The position numbers were made by a program, and so were the translations under genes. The notes beneath the pieces are model-generated. The model did not search any database. It saw nothing but the letters and a program-made list of their open reading frames with translations, and was not told the origin of the DNA. 64,000 nt of DNA from Streptomyces musisoli (GTDB lineage: Bacteria > Actinomycetota > Actinomycetes > Streptomycetales > Streptomycetaceae), in NCBI RefSeq assembly GCF_016741855.1, contig NZ_JAERRH010000024.1:24131-88130 (forward strand), written 5' to 3'. Below are positions 53,539 to 64,000 of this stretch, one piece after another. Every line of letters starts with the position of its first letter. Position 1 is the stretch's first letter.

Positions 53539-55848
53539 ATGTCCTACGACGGCGTCGGCCCCCATGCGGTCACACCGGGGCAGCACCCCCATGGGGCGCG
53601 GGCCCGCATCGGCGAGCGGCCCCTGCGCGGCGCGCTGCCGCCCTCGGCCCCGCCGCGGACACAGGACGGCACGGCACCGCCCTCCCGGCCGCGCCACCTG
53701 CGGCGGAGCCTCGCCTTCCTCACCGCCGGCGCGCTCGCCGTGCCGCTGCTCTCCGGCTGCGGCTCCGACGAGGAGCCCAGCAAACCCCTCGCCGGGCAGG
53801 ACATCGCCCCGGTCGCCCGGGACCTGGTCGCCGACGGCGGCACCCTGAAGTGGGCCGTGGACGCCCTGCCGGAGACCCTGAACACCTTCCAGGCCGACGC
53901 CGACGCCGGCACCGGCCGGGTCGCCCAGGCCGTGCTGCCCTCGATGTTCCGGCTCGACGCGAACGGCCGCCCGGTGGCCGATCCCGCCTACCTGGAGTCG
54001 GCCAAGGTCATCGAGACCGAGCCGCGCCAGGTCGTGCTGTACAAGCTGAACCAGCAGGCCGTCTGGAGCGACGGACGGGAGATCGGCGCCGCCGACTTCG
54101 TGGCCCAGTGGCGCGCCCTGTCCGGAAAGAACGGCGCCTACTGGACCGCCCGCAACGCCGGCTACGACCGCATCGCCGGGATCGAGCGCGGCGACAGCGA
54201 CCTCCAGGTCCGGGTCACCTTCTCCCGGCCCTACGCCGACTGGCGGTCCCTGTTCTCCCCGCTGTACCCGAAGGACGTCATGGGCACCCCGGACGCCTTC
54301 AACGACGGCGCCCGCCGCAAGCTGAAGGTCACCGCCGGGCCCTTCAAGGTGGCGAAGGTCGACACCGCCAAGAAGGACGTGGTGCTCACCCGCAACCCGC
54401 GCTGGTGGGGCAGGCCCGCCAAGCTGAACGAGATCGTGCTGCACGCCGTGGCCCGCGACAAGCGCGCCGCCGCACTCGCCGACGGCAGCGCGGACCTCGC
54501 CGAGATCGACTCCACCGACGCCCAGCGGATCGGGCTCGCCAACCGCGAGAAGGGCACCGGCACCCCGCTGCAGGGCGCGGGCCGGAAGTCGGTGAAGAAG
54601 CTGCGCTCCTGGGCGCTCGCGCACGGCTTCGACTCCGACGAGGTGCACGCAGGCAAGAAGAAGCTCGGCAAGGCCATCGCCCGGTACCTGGAGCAGCAGC
54701 AGGCGCTGCGTGACGTCGAGGTCCGCAAGTCCCTGGAGCCGGCCTACACCCAGCTCGCCCTCAACGGCTCCACGGGCCCCCTCGCCGACGAACGGGTCCG
54801 CCGGGCCGTCGCCCGCGCCCTGGACCGCACGGAACTGGCGCGGCTGGTCCTCACCCCGCTGGGACTGCCCGCCGTCCCGGTCGGCAGCCACCTCGCCCTG
54901 TCCGGGCAGGCCGCCTACGCCGACAACAGCGGCGCCCTCGGCGACCAGAACCCGCAGGAGGCCCAGGCACTGCTCGCCGACGCCGGCTGGGTGCGCGGCG
55001 GCCCGCTCAAGGAGCAGAAGAAGGGGGAGAAGGCGGCCGGCCCCGAGAGCCACGGCAAGGACGTGTCCAACGGCGGCAAGGACGGCGAGTACATCGTCGG
55101 GGAGGACGACAAGGACCGCGAGGGCGGCCGCGACGGCAAGGGCAAGCACCACGAGAGCCCCGACGGTGGAAGCGAGCACACCGACCGGGACCTCGCGCAG
55201 GAGGGCAAGCACGGCGGCGCGCCCGGCGCGTACGCGCCCAAGGGCACGGCCGCACCGGCCGCCGCGCCGGCCGGGCCGCTCGCCAAGGACGGCAAGCCGC
55301 TCGCGCTGCGCTTCGTCCTGCCCTCCGGGCCCGGCTCGGACACCCTGAACTCGGTCGCCGAGCGGATCTCCGCGATGCTGGAGCAGGTCGGCATCCGCGC
55401 GACGATCACCAAGGTCTCGGACGAGAGCTACTTCAAGGACCACATCGCCGCCGGCGACTACGACCTTGCCCTGTACTCCTGGCCCTCCTCCGCCTTCCCG
55501 GCGACCGACGCCCGGCCCGTCTACGCCAAGCCCGTGCCGGCGGCGGACGGCTCGGTGAACGTCGAGCAGAACTACACGCGGGTCGGTACGGACCAGGTCG
55601 ACCAGCTCTTCGACGAGGCCGCGACCACACTGGACGAGGACGAGGCGCGGGATGTGATCAGAAAGGCGGACTCCCGCATCTGGGCCGCCGCCGGCTCGAT
55701 CCCGCTCTACCAGCGCCCCCAGCTGGTGGCGGCACGGAAGAACCTGGTCAACGCGGGGGCCTTCGGATTCCAGACGCCGGTGTACGAGGACATGGGTTTT
55801 CTGAAGAAGGGGTCGGCGGCGGTCACGGCGAGCCCGAGCAAGGGGTAA
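53539..55848 (+). CDS. Family 5 ABC solute-binding lipoprotein with charged insertion
   Basis: 769 residues. A lipobox LLSGC at about residue 73 is preceded by an unusually long N-terminus (about 50 Pro/Arg-rich residues before the hydrophobic LAFLTAGALAVPL). Family 5 (oligopeptide/nickel-type) signatures: GGTLKWAVDALPETLNTFQ, VWSDGREIGAADFVAQW, VRRAVARALDR and the C-terminal DYDLALYSWPSSAFPATD. An approximately 80-residue Lys/Glu/Gly-rich low-complexity insertion lies at about 495-575. No permease or ATPase is adjacent, so it is an orphan or partners with the bldK-type system further right (inference). ATG at 53539 follows GGAGGTAGCAGAG. Confidence 0.92.
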   Translation: MSYDGVGPHAVTPGQHPHGARARIGERPLRGALPPSAPPRTQDGTAPPSRPRHLRRSLAFLTAGALAVPLLSGCGSDEEPSKPLAGQDIAPVARDLVADGGTLKWAVDALPETLNTFQADADAGTGRVAQAVLPSMFRLDANGRPVADPAYLESAKVIETEPRQVVLYKLNQQAVWSDGREIGAADFVAQWRALSGKNGAYWTARNAGYDRIAGIERGDSDLQVRVTFSRPYADWRSLFSPLYPKDVMGTPDAFNDGARRKLKVTAGPFKVAKVDTAKKDVVLTRNPRWWGRPAKLNEIVLHAVARDKRAAALADGSADLAEIDSTDAQRIGLANREKGTGTPLQGAGRKSVKKLRSWALAHGFDSDEVHAGKKKLGKAIARYLEQQQALRDVEVRKSLEPAYTQLALNGSTGPLADERVRRAVARALDRTELARLVLTPLGLPAVPVGSHLALSGQAAYADNSGALGDQNPQEAQALLADAGWVRGGPLKEQKKGEKAAGPESHGKDVSNGGKDGEYIVGEDDKDREGGRDGKGKHHESPDGGSEHTDRDLAQEGKHGGAPGAYAPKGTAAPAAAPAGPLAKDGKPLALRFVLPSGPGSDTLNSVAERISAMLEQVGIRATITKVSDESYFKDHIAAGDYDLALYSWPSSAFPATDARPVYAKPVPAADGSVNVEQNYTRVGTDQVDQLFDEAATTLDEDEARDVIRKADSRIWAAAGSIPLYQRPQLVAARKNLVNAGAFGFQTPVYEDMGFLKKGSAAVTASPSKG

Positions 55849-55980
55849 GGCGGCCCGGCGAGCCCCGACTGCGAAGCCCACGTACCATGGGGTGAGGCCG
55901 TGGCGTGTCCAGCCCGGCAGGGCCCGCGCGACACGGACGTACGCGCAGGGCAGTCCTCAACTCCGGGAGTACGCCACACC

Positions 55981-57888
<1,908 letters not shown>

Positions 57889-57902
57889 TCCTCCGCTCCT
57901 TG

Positions 57903-57942
57903 AGCCCGGGTGCCCCCATGGTGGGGGCACCCGGGCTTTTTG
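57903..57942 (+). terminator. Rho-independent terminator of typA
   Basis: 16-bp perfect inverted repeat (57903-57918 and 57922-57937) of AGCCCGGGTGCCCCCA with a 3-nt loop, followed by a run of five T. A textbook terminator 15 bp after the typA stop. Confidence 0.95.
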
Positions 57943-58225
57943 CAACCCGTTTTCCGGTGTCCGATCGCCGGTCATGCGGCGCCAGGTGTCCGGATTGCGG
58001 AGATGTCAGACCGATAGCCATGTAACACGTCCGTTTCGCGGCCTTCTGCCGTCGAACAGTTTGTCCACTTTTTGGAAGTTCTTCGCGCCAGCTGTGACTG
58101 AATTGAGATTTAAAGACAGTGGTCGCCACCTGACTCATGGCAGATAGTTAGCCGCGTAGCGCTCGGGTCAATGGGTCTCGCGCTGTGGGGACAGCGCCGA
58201 CTCACGAGCACCAGGGGGTGTCTGA

Positions 58226-58249
58226 CCCTCCGTCAGGGGTGTCGGAGGG
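58226..58249 (+). other. Hairpin in the bldK leader
   Basis: 7-bp inverted repeat CCCTCCG / CGGAGGG around a 10-nt loop, lying 55 bp before the leader ORF. Not followed by a T run, so not an ordinary terminator. Confidence 0.5.
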
Positions 58250-58304
58250 AAGACGGTAACCCTCTCCTGTTGGTGAACACGTGAAGTCATGAGGAGGAAC
58301 CCCC

Positions 58305-58358
58305 ATGCGCGGTGTCACGAACACCAGGTGGGTCGGTCCGTCACGTCCAGCGGTGTGA
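58305..58358 (+). CDS. Putative 17-residue leader peptide upstream of bldKA
   Basis: ATG at 58305 preceded by GAGGAGGAACCCCC, a near-consensus ribosome site better than that of the following bldKA gene, and a 17-residue frame MRGVTNTRWVGPSRPAV ending at TGA 58356-58358, about 95 bp before bldKA. Contains two Arg-rich/Trp positions. A translated leader that regulates the operon is an inference; chance occurrence cannot be excluded. Confidence 0.5.
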   Translation: MRGVTNTRWVGPSRPAV

Positions 58359-58453
58359 TTCGGCTGTAGAACTACGCGCGTCCTACTGCGGTTTCGCGCG
58401 TCCTCGGAGTACCCGGGCACCTCTCACACTTATACCTGTGAAACGGACGAACC

Positions 58454-59494
58454 GTGACAAGTCCTATCGATATCGGGGGCGGCGGGGCGTCGGTCGTCGT
58501 CGACGGCGAACCAGAGCCGGAGACGAAGAGCGAGGCCGTCAAGCTCGCGGGCCGGTCCCCCGGCCAGTTGATGTGGTTGCGTTTCAAGCGCGACCGCACG
58601 GGCGTGATCTGCGCCGTGGTGGTGATCTGCTACTTCGTCGTCGCCCTGCTCGCGCCGCTGCTCGTGAAGCTGTCGGGCACCGATCCGTACACCCTGTACG
58701 GACAGGACCCCACCTATGCCGACAAGCCCCTGCTCGATGAATTCGGGCTCCCGCTCGGCTACTTGGGGGGCGTCTCGGGCGACCACTGGTTCGGCGTCGA
58801 ACCGCAGTACGGCCGCGACCTCTTCGCCATGCTGGTGTACGGCATGCGCACCTCGCTGTACATGGCGCTCGGCATCACCGTCCTCATCATGCTGACCGGC
58901 GTCGTGATCGGCCTGATCGGCGGATACTTCGGCGGCCGTACGGACTACTGGATCGGCCGCGGCACCGACTTCTTCCTCTCCTTCCCGCAACAGCTGTTCT
59001 TCATCGCCTTCATGCCCGTCGTGACGTCGTTCTTCGTGGATCCCCGCGAGGAGACGCCGACCTACTTCCGCGCCCTGGCCATGCTGATCGTGCTGTGGCT
59101 GCTGGGCTGGATGGGCATGGCGCGACTCGTGCGGTCCACCGTACTGTCCCTGCGCGAACGGGAGTTCGTGGAGGCCGCCAAGGTGTCGGGCGCCTCGCCG
59201 TGGCGGATCGTGCGCAAGGAGATCCTGCCCAACGTCGTCACCCCGATCCTGGTGCAGTTCACGTACCAGTTGCCCAGCACCATCCTCAGCATCGCCTTCC
59301 TCTCCTTCGCGGGTGTCGGGTTCGTCGAGCCGACGCCCGACTGGGGACGCCTCTTCGCCGCCGGCGCCCGATACGCCGAGCAGGACCCGGCGTTCATGTT
59401 CTTCCCCGGGGTGGCGCTGGTGATCTTCGTCCTGTGCTTCAACCTCCTCGGGGACTCCGTACGGGACGCGTTCGACCCCAAGTCCGGGCGATAG
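58454..59494 (+). CDS. bldKA: Oligopeptide ABC transporter permease, BldKA-like
   Basis: 346 residues, DppC/OppC-type permease. A first membrane helix (VICAVVVICYFVVALLAPLL) is followed by a periplasmic loop (residues 70-130) and the MetI-like domain with five helices; the EAA-type loop reads EFVEAAKVSGASPWRIVRKEILPN. Gene order permease-binding protein-permease-ATPase-ATPase matches the S. coelicolor bldK operon, whose transporter imports an extracellular oligopeptide needed for aerial growth. GTG start at 58454 has a weak ribosome site. Confidence 0.85.
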   Translation: MTSPIDIGGGGASVVVDGEPEPETKSEAVKLAGRSPGQLMWLRFKRDRTGVICAVVVICYFVVALLAPLLVKLSGTDPYTLYGQDPTYADKPLLDEFGLPLGYLGGVSGDHWFGVEPQYGRDLFAMLVYGMRTSLYMALGITVLIMLTGVVIGLIGGYFGGRTDYWIGRGTDFFLSFPQQLFFIAFMPVVTSFFVDPREETPTYFRALAMLIVLWLLGWMGMARLVRSTVLSLREREFVEAAKVSGASPWRIVRKEILPNVVTPILVQFTYQLPSTILSIAFLSFAGVGFVEPTPDWGRLFAAGARYAEQDPAFMFFPGVALVIFVLCFNLLGDSVRDAFDPKSGR

Positions 59495-59526
59495 AGCGTC
59501 CGTTGGGTGGGGGTGGCTGCCGCCCC

Positions 59527-59547
59527 CGCCGGCCCGCGCGGCCGGCG
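59527..59547 (+). other. Hairpin between bldKA and bldKB
   Basis: 8-bp inverted repeat CGCCGGCC / GGCCGGCG with a 5-nt loop and no T run. It may stabilise the downstream mRNA or allow partial attenuation so that the binding-protein gene is expressed at a different level. Confidence 0.5.
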
Positions 59548-59595
59548 CACGGCAGATCTCACGGATAACAAACGACAGGTAGGTGGATTCGCCAC

Positions 59596-61389
59596 ATGAT
59601 GTCTCATCGCGCCCGCGGAGCGCGTGCCGTTGTGATCGCCATCGCGGCCGGCTCCCTTGTTCTCACCGGCTGCTCGAAGAACGAGGGCGGCAAGTCGGGC
59701 AAGGACTCCAAGAAGGACCAGAAGGAGGCGGCGGTCCAGTCGAAGGCGGTCACCTACGTCGACGCGGCCGGATCGACCGGACCCGCCAAGGAGGTGCCCG
59801 GCGCCAAGCCCGGCGGCACGATCACCGTGTACCAGGAGGCGGGCCTGTCCCACCTGGACCCGGGCCAGATCTATGTCTCCGACGCCGGACAGGTCGCCAA
59901 CCTGCTCTTCCGCCGCCTGACCCAGTTCCAGGAGGACGACAAGGGCAACGTGTCGGTCGCCGGTGACCTCGCCACCGACTCCGGCAAGCCCTCCGACGGC
60001 GGCAAGACCTGGACCTTCACGCTGAAGGACGGCGTCAAGGACGAGAACGGCAACCCCATCACCTCCTCCGACGTCCGGCACAGCGTCGAGCGCCTGTACG
60101 CGAAGTTCATCTTCGACGGCCCGACCTACCTCCAGTCCTGGCTGAGCGGCGCCGACTACCGCAAGGCCCTGCCGGGCGGCGGGTACGACGGCAAGCACCT
60201 GCCGGCCTCGGTGCTGGACACCCCCGACGACAAGACGGTGGTCTTCCACTTCGACCAGCCGCGCCCGGACCTGCCGCAGACGCTCGCCATGGCCGGCTAC
60301 GCCGTCGTCCCCGCGAAGGGCGACACCAAGGAGAGATACGAGAAGAAGCCGGTCGCCACCGGTCCGTACAAGGTCGCCGAGAACAAGGTCGGCAAGAGCC
60401 TGAAGCTGGTGAAGAACCCCAACTGGGACCCGAAGACCGACTCCGTGCGCCACCAGTACGTCGACGGCTTCGACTTCCAGTTCGGCGTCACCGAGTCCAC
60501 CCAGACCAAGCGACTGATCGCGGACGAGGGCGACAACAAGAACGCCATCCAGCTCACGGGTGGTGTCGAGGCCACCCAGATCCAGGACGTCATCAACAAC
60601 CCCGACGCCAGCAAGCGCACGGTCAAGGGCTACCAGCCCTACGTCATGACGCTGACCTTCAACCTCGACCGGGTCAAGGACAAGAAGGTGCGCGAGGCCG
60701 TCACCTACGCGGTCAACTCCAAGTCGCTCATCGCCGGTGAGGGCGGTGCCTACGGCGGTGACGTCGCGCCGAACTACTTCGCGCCGACGCTGCCCGGCTA
60801 CGAGGCGAGCTACGACCCGTACGGCCGGCTGAAGGCCCCGCAGGGCAACATCGCCAAGGCCAAGGAGATCCTCAAGTCCGTCCCGGCCGCCGAGAAGAAG
60901 CTCGTCCTCGCCTACGCCAACAGCGAGCCCGGGCAGAAGCGCAAGGTCGCCATCGAGGACGCGCTGACCAAGGTCGGCTTCGACGTGGTCGCCAAGGAGG
61001 TCGACGCGGCGAGCTACTACGAGCAGATCGGCAAGCTCAAGAACCCGTACGACATGTACGTCACCGGCTGGGGCCAGGACTGGCCGTCCCCGGGCACGGT
61101 CGTCACGCCGATCTACGACGGCTCGCAGGTCTTCGACGGTTCCGCGAACTACTCGCACGTCAAGGACCCGAAGGTCGACGAGCTGATCAAGAAGGCGCTG
61201 ACCCAGCAGCCGGCCGAGGCCGCCAAGACCTGGAAGGAAGCGCAGCACTACCTGCTGGAGAACGTCATCCCGGCGGCTCCGCTGTGGTACACGAAGCAGT
61301 TCCAGCTCTCCGGCTCCAACGTGGGTGGCGCCCGCTACGGCTCGGTGTCCAGCCTCATCGACATCAACCGGCTGTACCTGAAGTCGTGA
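59596..61389 (+). CDS. bldKB: Oligopeptide-binding lipoprotein, BldKB-like
   Basis: 597-residue family 5 substrate-binding lipoprotein. Signal peptide with lipobox VLTGC near residue 23, then a Lys/Gly/Ser-rich linker. Family markers: GGTITVYQEAGLSHLDPGQIYVSD, TWTFTLKDGVKDENGNPITSSDV, VREAVTYAVNSKSLI, and C-terminal YDMYVTGWGQDWPSPGT. It would capture extracellular peptides for the flanking permeases. ATG at 59596 (or 59599) follows AGGTAGGTGG. Confidence 0.88.
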   Translation: MMSHRARGARAVVIAIAAGSLVLTGCSKNEGGKSGKDSKKDQKEAAVQSKAVTYVDAAGSTGPAKEVPGAKPGGTITVYQEAGLSHLDPGQIYVSDAGQVANLLFRRLTQFQEDDKGNVSVAGDLATDSGKPSDGGKTWTFTLKDGVKDENGNPITSSDVRHSVERLYAKFIFDGPTYLQSWLSGADYRKALPGGGYDGKHLPASVLDTPDDKTVVFHFDQPRPDLPQTLAMAGYAVVPAKGDTKERYEKKPVATGPYKVAENKVGKSLKLVKNPNWDPKTDSVRHQYVDGFDFQFGVTESTQTKRLIADEGDNKNAIQLTGGVEATQIQDVINNPDASKRTVKGYQPYVMTLTFNLDRVKDKKVREAVTYAVNSKSLIAGEGGAYGGDVAPNYFAPTLPGYEASYDPYGRLKAPQGNIAKAKEILKSVPAAEKKLVLAYANSEPGQKRKVAIEDALTKVGFDVVAKEVDAASYYEQIGKLKNPYDMYVTGWGQDWPSPGTVVTPIYDGSQVFDGSANYSHVKDPKVDELIKKALTQQPAEAAKTWKEAQHYLLENVIPAAPLWYTKQFQLSGSNVGGARYGSVSSLIDINRLYLKS

Positions 61390-61404
61390 TCCGCGGCTGA
61401 TGAC

Positions 61405-61434
61405 GGGGGCGCGCCAGGGAACGAGCGCGCCCCC
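61405..61434 (+). other. Hairpin after bldKB
   Basis: 10-bp perfect inverted repeat GGGGGCGCGC / GCGCGCCCCC with a 10-nt loop, 15 bp downstream of the stop. Possible mRNA-stability or attenuation element, as is common after solute-binding protein genes in operons; no T run follows. Confidence 0.65.
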
Positions 61435-61485
61435 GCCTCCGAGCGCCCCCTACCCACCGTCTCCGCAGAGAGCAGCCAGCCCGCC

Positions 61486-62463
61486 ATGCTTCAGTTCATC
61501 ATCCGGCGCACGGTCGGCGCCTTCGTCACGCTCTTCCTCATCGGGGCGGCGACGTTCTTCCTCTTCGTGGCCGCACCTTCCGACTACGCCTCCCTGGCCT
61601 GCGGCAAGGACTGTTCGCCCCAGCGGCTGGCGGACATCCGGGAAGCCCTCGGCCTCAACCTGCCCCTGGCCCAGCAGTTCTGGGACTTCATGTCCGGCAT
61701 CGTGACGGGCCGCGACTTCCCCACCGGTCACTGCTCGGCCCCCTGCCTGGGCCAGTCGTTCTACTCGGGGGACATGGTCTGGAGCACCATCATGGACCGG
61801 TTCCCGCTGACCCTCACCCTGACCGCCGGCGGTGCGATCGTCTTCCTCGTCGTCGGCGTAGGCGCGGGCATGATCGCCGCCTACCGGCGCGGGACCCTGG
61901 TGGACAAGGCCGCCACCGGCGCGTCCATGGTGCTGAGTTCGTTCCAGATCTACTTCCTCGGCCCGGTCGTGCTGACCATCCTCGTCTACGGCACCGGCTG
62001 GATGGAGGACCCCAAGTACGTGCCCTTCACCGACGACCCGGTCGGCTGGTTCGTCGGGATGTCGATCCCGGTCTGCGTGATGGCCACGATCTTCACCGCG
62101 CAGTACACCCGTATGGCGCGCTCGTCGATGATCGAGCAGCTCGCCGAGGACCATGTGCGCACCGCCCGCGCCAAGGGCATGTCGCGCAAGTACGTCTTCC
62201 TGCGCTACGCCTGGCGCGGCTCGCTCATCCCCATCGTCACCGTGCTCGGCATCGACGTCAGCTCCATGCTGGGCGGCGCCGTCGTCACCGAACTGACCTT
62301 CTCCCTCCAGGGGATCGGCCGGCTCGCCGTGGACGGCGCGGTCAACAAGGACCTGCCGCTGACCATGGGAGTCATGCTGTTCGGCGCCTTCTTCATCCTG
62401 CTCATCAACATCCTGACCGACATCACCTACGCGTGGATCGACCCCCGCATCCGGCTCTCCTAG
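61486..62463 (+). CDS. bldKC: Oligopeptide ABC transporter permease, BldKC-like
   Basis: 325 residues, DppB/OppB-type permease: the N-terminal helix FIIRRTVGAFVTLFLIGAATFFLF, a loop with CGKDC and CSAPC cysteines (about 40-90), and the MetI-like core with the EAA loop EDHVRTARAKGMSRKYVFLRYAWR. It pairs with the first permease to form the channel. Encoded directly before the two ATPases. Confidence 0.88.
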   Translation: MLQFIIRRTVGAFVTLFLIGAATFFLFVAAPSDYASLACGKDCSPQRLADIREALGLNLPLAQQFWDFMSGIVTGRDFPTGHCSAPCLGQSFYSGDMVWSTIMDRFPLTLTLTAGGAIVFLVVGVGAGMIAAYRRGTLVDKAATGASMVLSSFQIYFLGPVVLTILVYGTGWMEDPKYVPFTDDPVGWFVGMSIPVCVMATIFTAQYTRMARSSMIEQLAEDHVRTARAKGMSRKYVFLRYAWRGSLIPIVTVLGIDVSSMLGGAVVTELTFSLQGIGRLAVDGAVNKDLPLTMGVMLFGAFFILLINILTDITYAWIDPRIRLS

Positions 62464-62478
62464 GAAGAACCAGCCATT

Positions 62479-63540
62479 GTGACCACACTGACCAAGGCCG
62501 AGGGCGCACCGGCCCCGACCGGGCCGGACGGATTCCTCTCGGTCCGCGATCTCCAGGTGACGTTCTCCACCGAGGACGGCCCGGTCAAGGCCGTCGACGG
62601 GCTCTCCTTCGACCTGCACCGCGGGAAGACCCTGGGCATCGTGGGCGAGTCGGGTTCGGGCAAGTCGGTCACCAACCTGACGATCCTCGGACTGCACGAC
62701 CCGCTGTTCACCACCGTCGACGGGGAGATCGTCCTCGACGGCAAGGAACTCATCACCGCCACCGAGCGGGAGATGGAGCGGCTGCGCGGCAACCGGGTGG
62801 CGATGATCTTCCAGGATCCGCTGACCGCGCTGTCGCCCTTCTACACCATCGGCCGGCAGATCGCCGAGCCGTACATGAAGCACACGGGCGCCTCGAAGAA
62901 GGCCGCCTGGGAGCGTGCCGTGGAGATGCTCGCCAAGGTCGGCATCCCCAACCCCAAGGAGCGCGCCCGGGACTACCCGCACCAGTTCTCCGGCGGTATG
63001 CGCCAGCGCGCGATGATCGCCATGGCGCTGGTCTGCGACCCGGACCTGGTGATCGCCGACGAGCCGACCACGGCGCTGGACGTGACGGTGCAGGCCCAGA
63101 TCCTGGACCTGCTCAAGGACCTCCAGCGGGAGTTCGGCACGGCGATCGTCTTCATCACGCACGACCTCGGTGTCATCGCCGACATGGCCGACGACATCAT
63201 GGTCATGTACGCCGGGCGCGCGGTCGAGCGCGGCACCGTCGACGAGGTCCTCAGGTCGCCGCAGCACCCGTACACCTGGGGCCTGCTGAACTCCATGCCC
63301 CGGCTCGACTCCGACCTCGGCACCCCGCTGTCACCGATTCCCGGTACCCCGCCGAGCCTGCTCACCCCGCCGCCGGGCTGCCGCTTCCACCCCCGGTGCG
63401 GTTTCCGGGACCGGGTCGGCGGCGACCGCTGCGCCACCGAGCGCCCCGCGCTGGCACCGGACCGCTCCTCGGCGTGCCACCTGGGCACGGAGGAGAAACG
63501 AACCATCTTCGTCGAAGAGATCAGGCCCCGACTGGGCTAG
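62479..63540 (+). CDS. bldKD: Oligopeptide ABC transporter ATPase, BldKD-like
   Basis: 353 residues, DppD/OppD-type ATPase: Walker A GESGSGKSV, Q-loop IFQDPLTAL, signature FSGGMRQRAMIAMAL, Walker B VIADEPTTALD, His switch FITHDLGV and the C-terminal oligopeptide/dipeptide extension with PGCRFHPRC. GTG at 62479 lies 15 bp after the previous stop. Confidence 0.93.
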   Translation: MTTLTKAEGAPAPTGPDGFLSVRDLQVTFSTEDGPVKAVDGLSFDLHRGKTLGIVGESGSGKSVTNLTILGLHDPLFTTVDGEIVLDGKELITATEREMERLRGNRVAMIFQDPLTALSPFYTIGRQIAEPYMKHTGASKKAAWERAVEMLAKVGIPNPKERARDYPHQFSGGMRQRAMIAMALVCDPDLVIADEPTTALDVTVQAQILDLLKDLQREFGTAIVFITHDLGVIADMADDIMVMYAGRAVERGTVDEVLRSPQHPYTWGLLNSMPRLDSDLGTPLSPIPGTPPSLLTPPPGCRFHPRCGFRDRVGGDRCATERPALAPDRSSACHLGTEEKRTIFVEEIRPRLG

Positions 63541-63553
63541 GAGGACAACCGTC

Positions 63554-64000
<447 letters not shown>

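Larger units (their letters stand above)
57943..58453 (+). promoter_or_regulatory. Leader region of the bldK-type operon
   Basis: About 510 bp between the typA terminator and the first transporter gene. It holds an AT-richer stretch near 58060-58120, a hairpin CCCTCCG/CGGAGGG at 58226-58249 and a short leader ORF (58305-58358), annotated separately. A promoter is expected upstream of the hairpin, but I cannot place -35/-10 with confidence. Confidence 0.5.

Noticed and set aside
55900..55980. Upstream GTG start for typA
   Set aside because: Adds residues not found in TypA; the ATG at 55981 starts with the conserved HDIRNVAIVAHVDHGK.

Overview
The window is high-GC actinobacterial DNA, almost certainly Streptomyces: GC-rich third codon positions, frequent GTG starts, SARP-type and SpoIIE/HATPase regulators, and a bldK-type oligopeptide transporter. 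No rRNA, tRNA, CRISPR array, insertion sequence or phage gene is visible. The genus is inferred from gene content, not from a marker gene.

Region 1 (about 1-36.5 kb) is a nonribosomal peptide/polyketide gene cluster whose left end lies outside the window. On the minus strand, a tightly overlapping operon encodes glutamate mutase (GlmS-like and GlmE-like), an asparagine-synthetase-A-like enzyme of class II aminoacyl-tRNA synthetase ancestry, a glutamate-synthase-like flavoprotein and an NRPS (A-T-C-A, continuing off the left edge). The mutase should turn glutamate into 3-methylaspartate, and the two following genes may supply or alter it (inference). Next come a small unknown gene, an MbtH-like gene and a carbamoyltransferase with unusual substrate motifs. 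Two large STAND ATPase regulators are divergently transcribed: XRE-NB-ARC and SARP-NB-ARC-TPR. After a short secreted peptide gene and an unknown gene, a plus-strand operon carries an MFS exporter, NRPS (A-T-C-T), a stand-alone luciferase-like flavin monooxygenase, NRPS (C-A-T-E), NRPS (C-A-T-TE), NRPS (C-A-T) and a ketosynthase-carrier protein without an acyltransferase. A convergent type II thioesterase closes the cluster. The TE-bearing protein is not last in gene order, one carrier domain has no cis A domain and the KS module has no cis AT, so assembly is not simply collinear.

Region 2 (36.5-39 kb, minus strand) holds an eight-cysteine protein, a small secreted peptide ending in Cys, and a serpin.

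Region 3 (39-64 kb) looks like conserved chromosome: a GntR/UTRA regulator, a SPOR-like small protein, a Nudix hydrolase, two HATPase/SpoIIE signalling proteins, a repeat-containing membrane protein, a membrane-anchored GH18-like protein with a long repetitive N-terminus, a phosphotransferase, succinate dehydrogenase (membrane, flavoprotein and iron-sulfur subunits), a family-5 solute-binding lipoprotein with a 26-bp tandem repeat in front, typA, and the bldKA-E-type oligopeptide ABC transporter (last gene cut by the window edge), preceded by a 17-residue leader ORF.

The most distinctive items are the methylaspartate cassette tied to an NRPS/KS line with several non-canonical domains, and the secreted-peptide plus Cys-rich-protein pair beside the serpin. 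I could not match the cluster to a known product from sequence alone.
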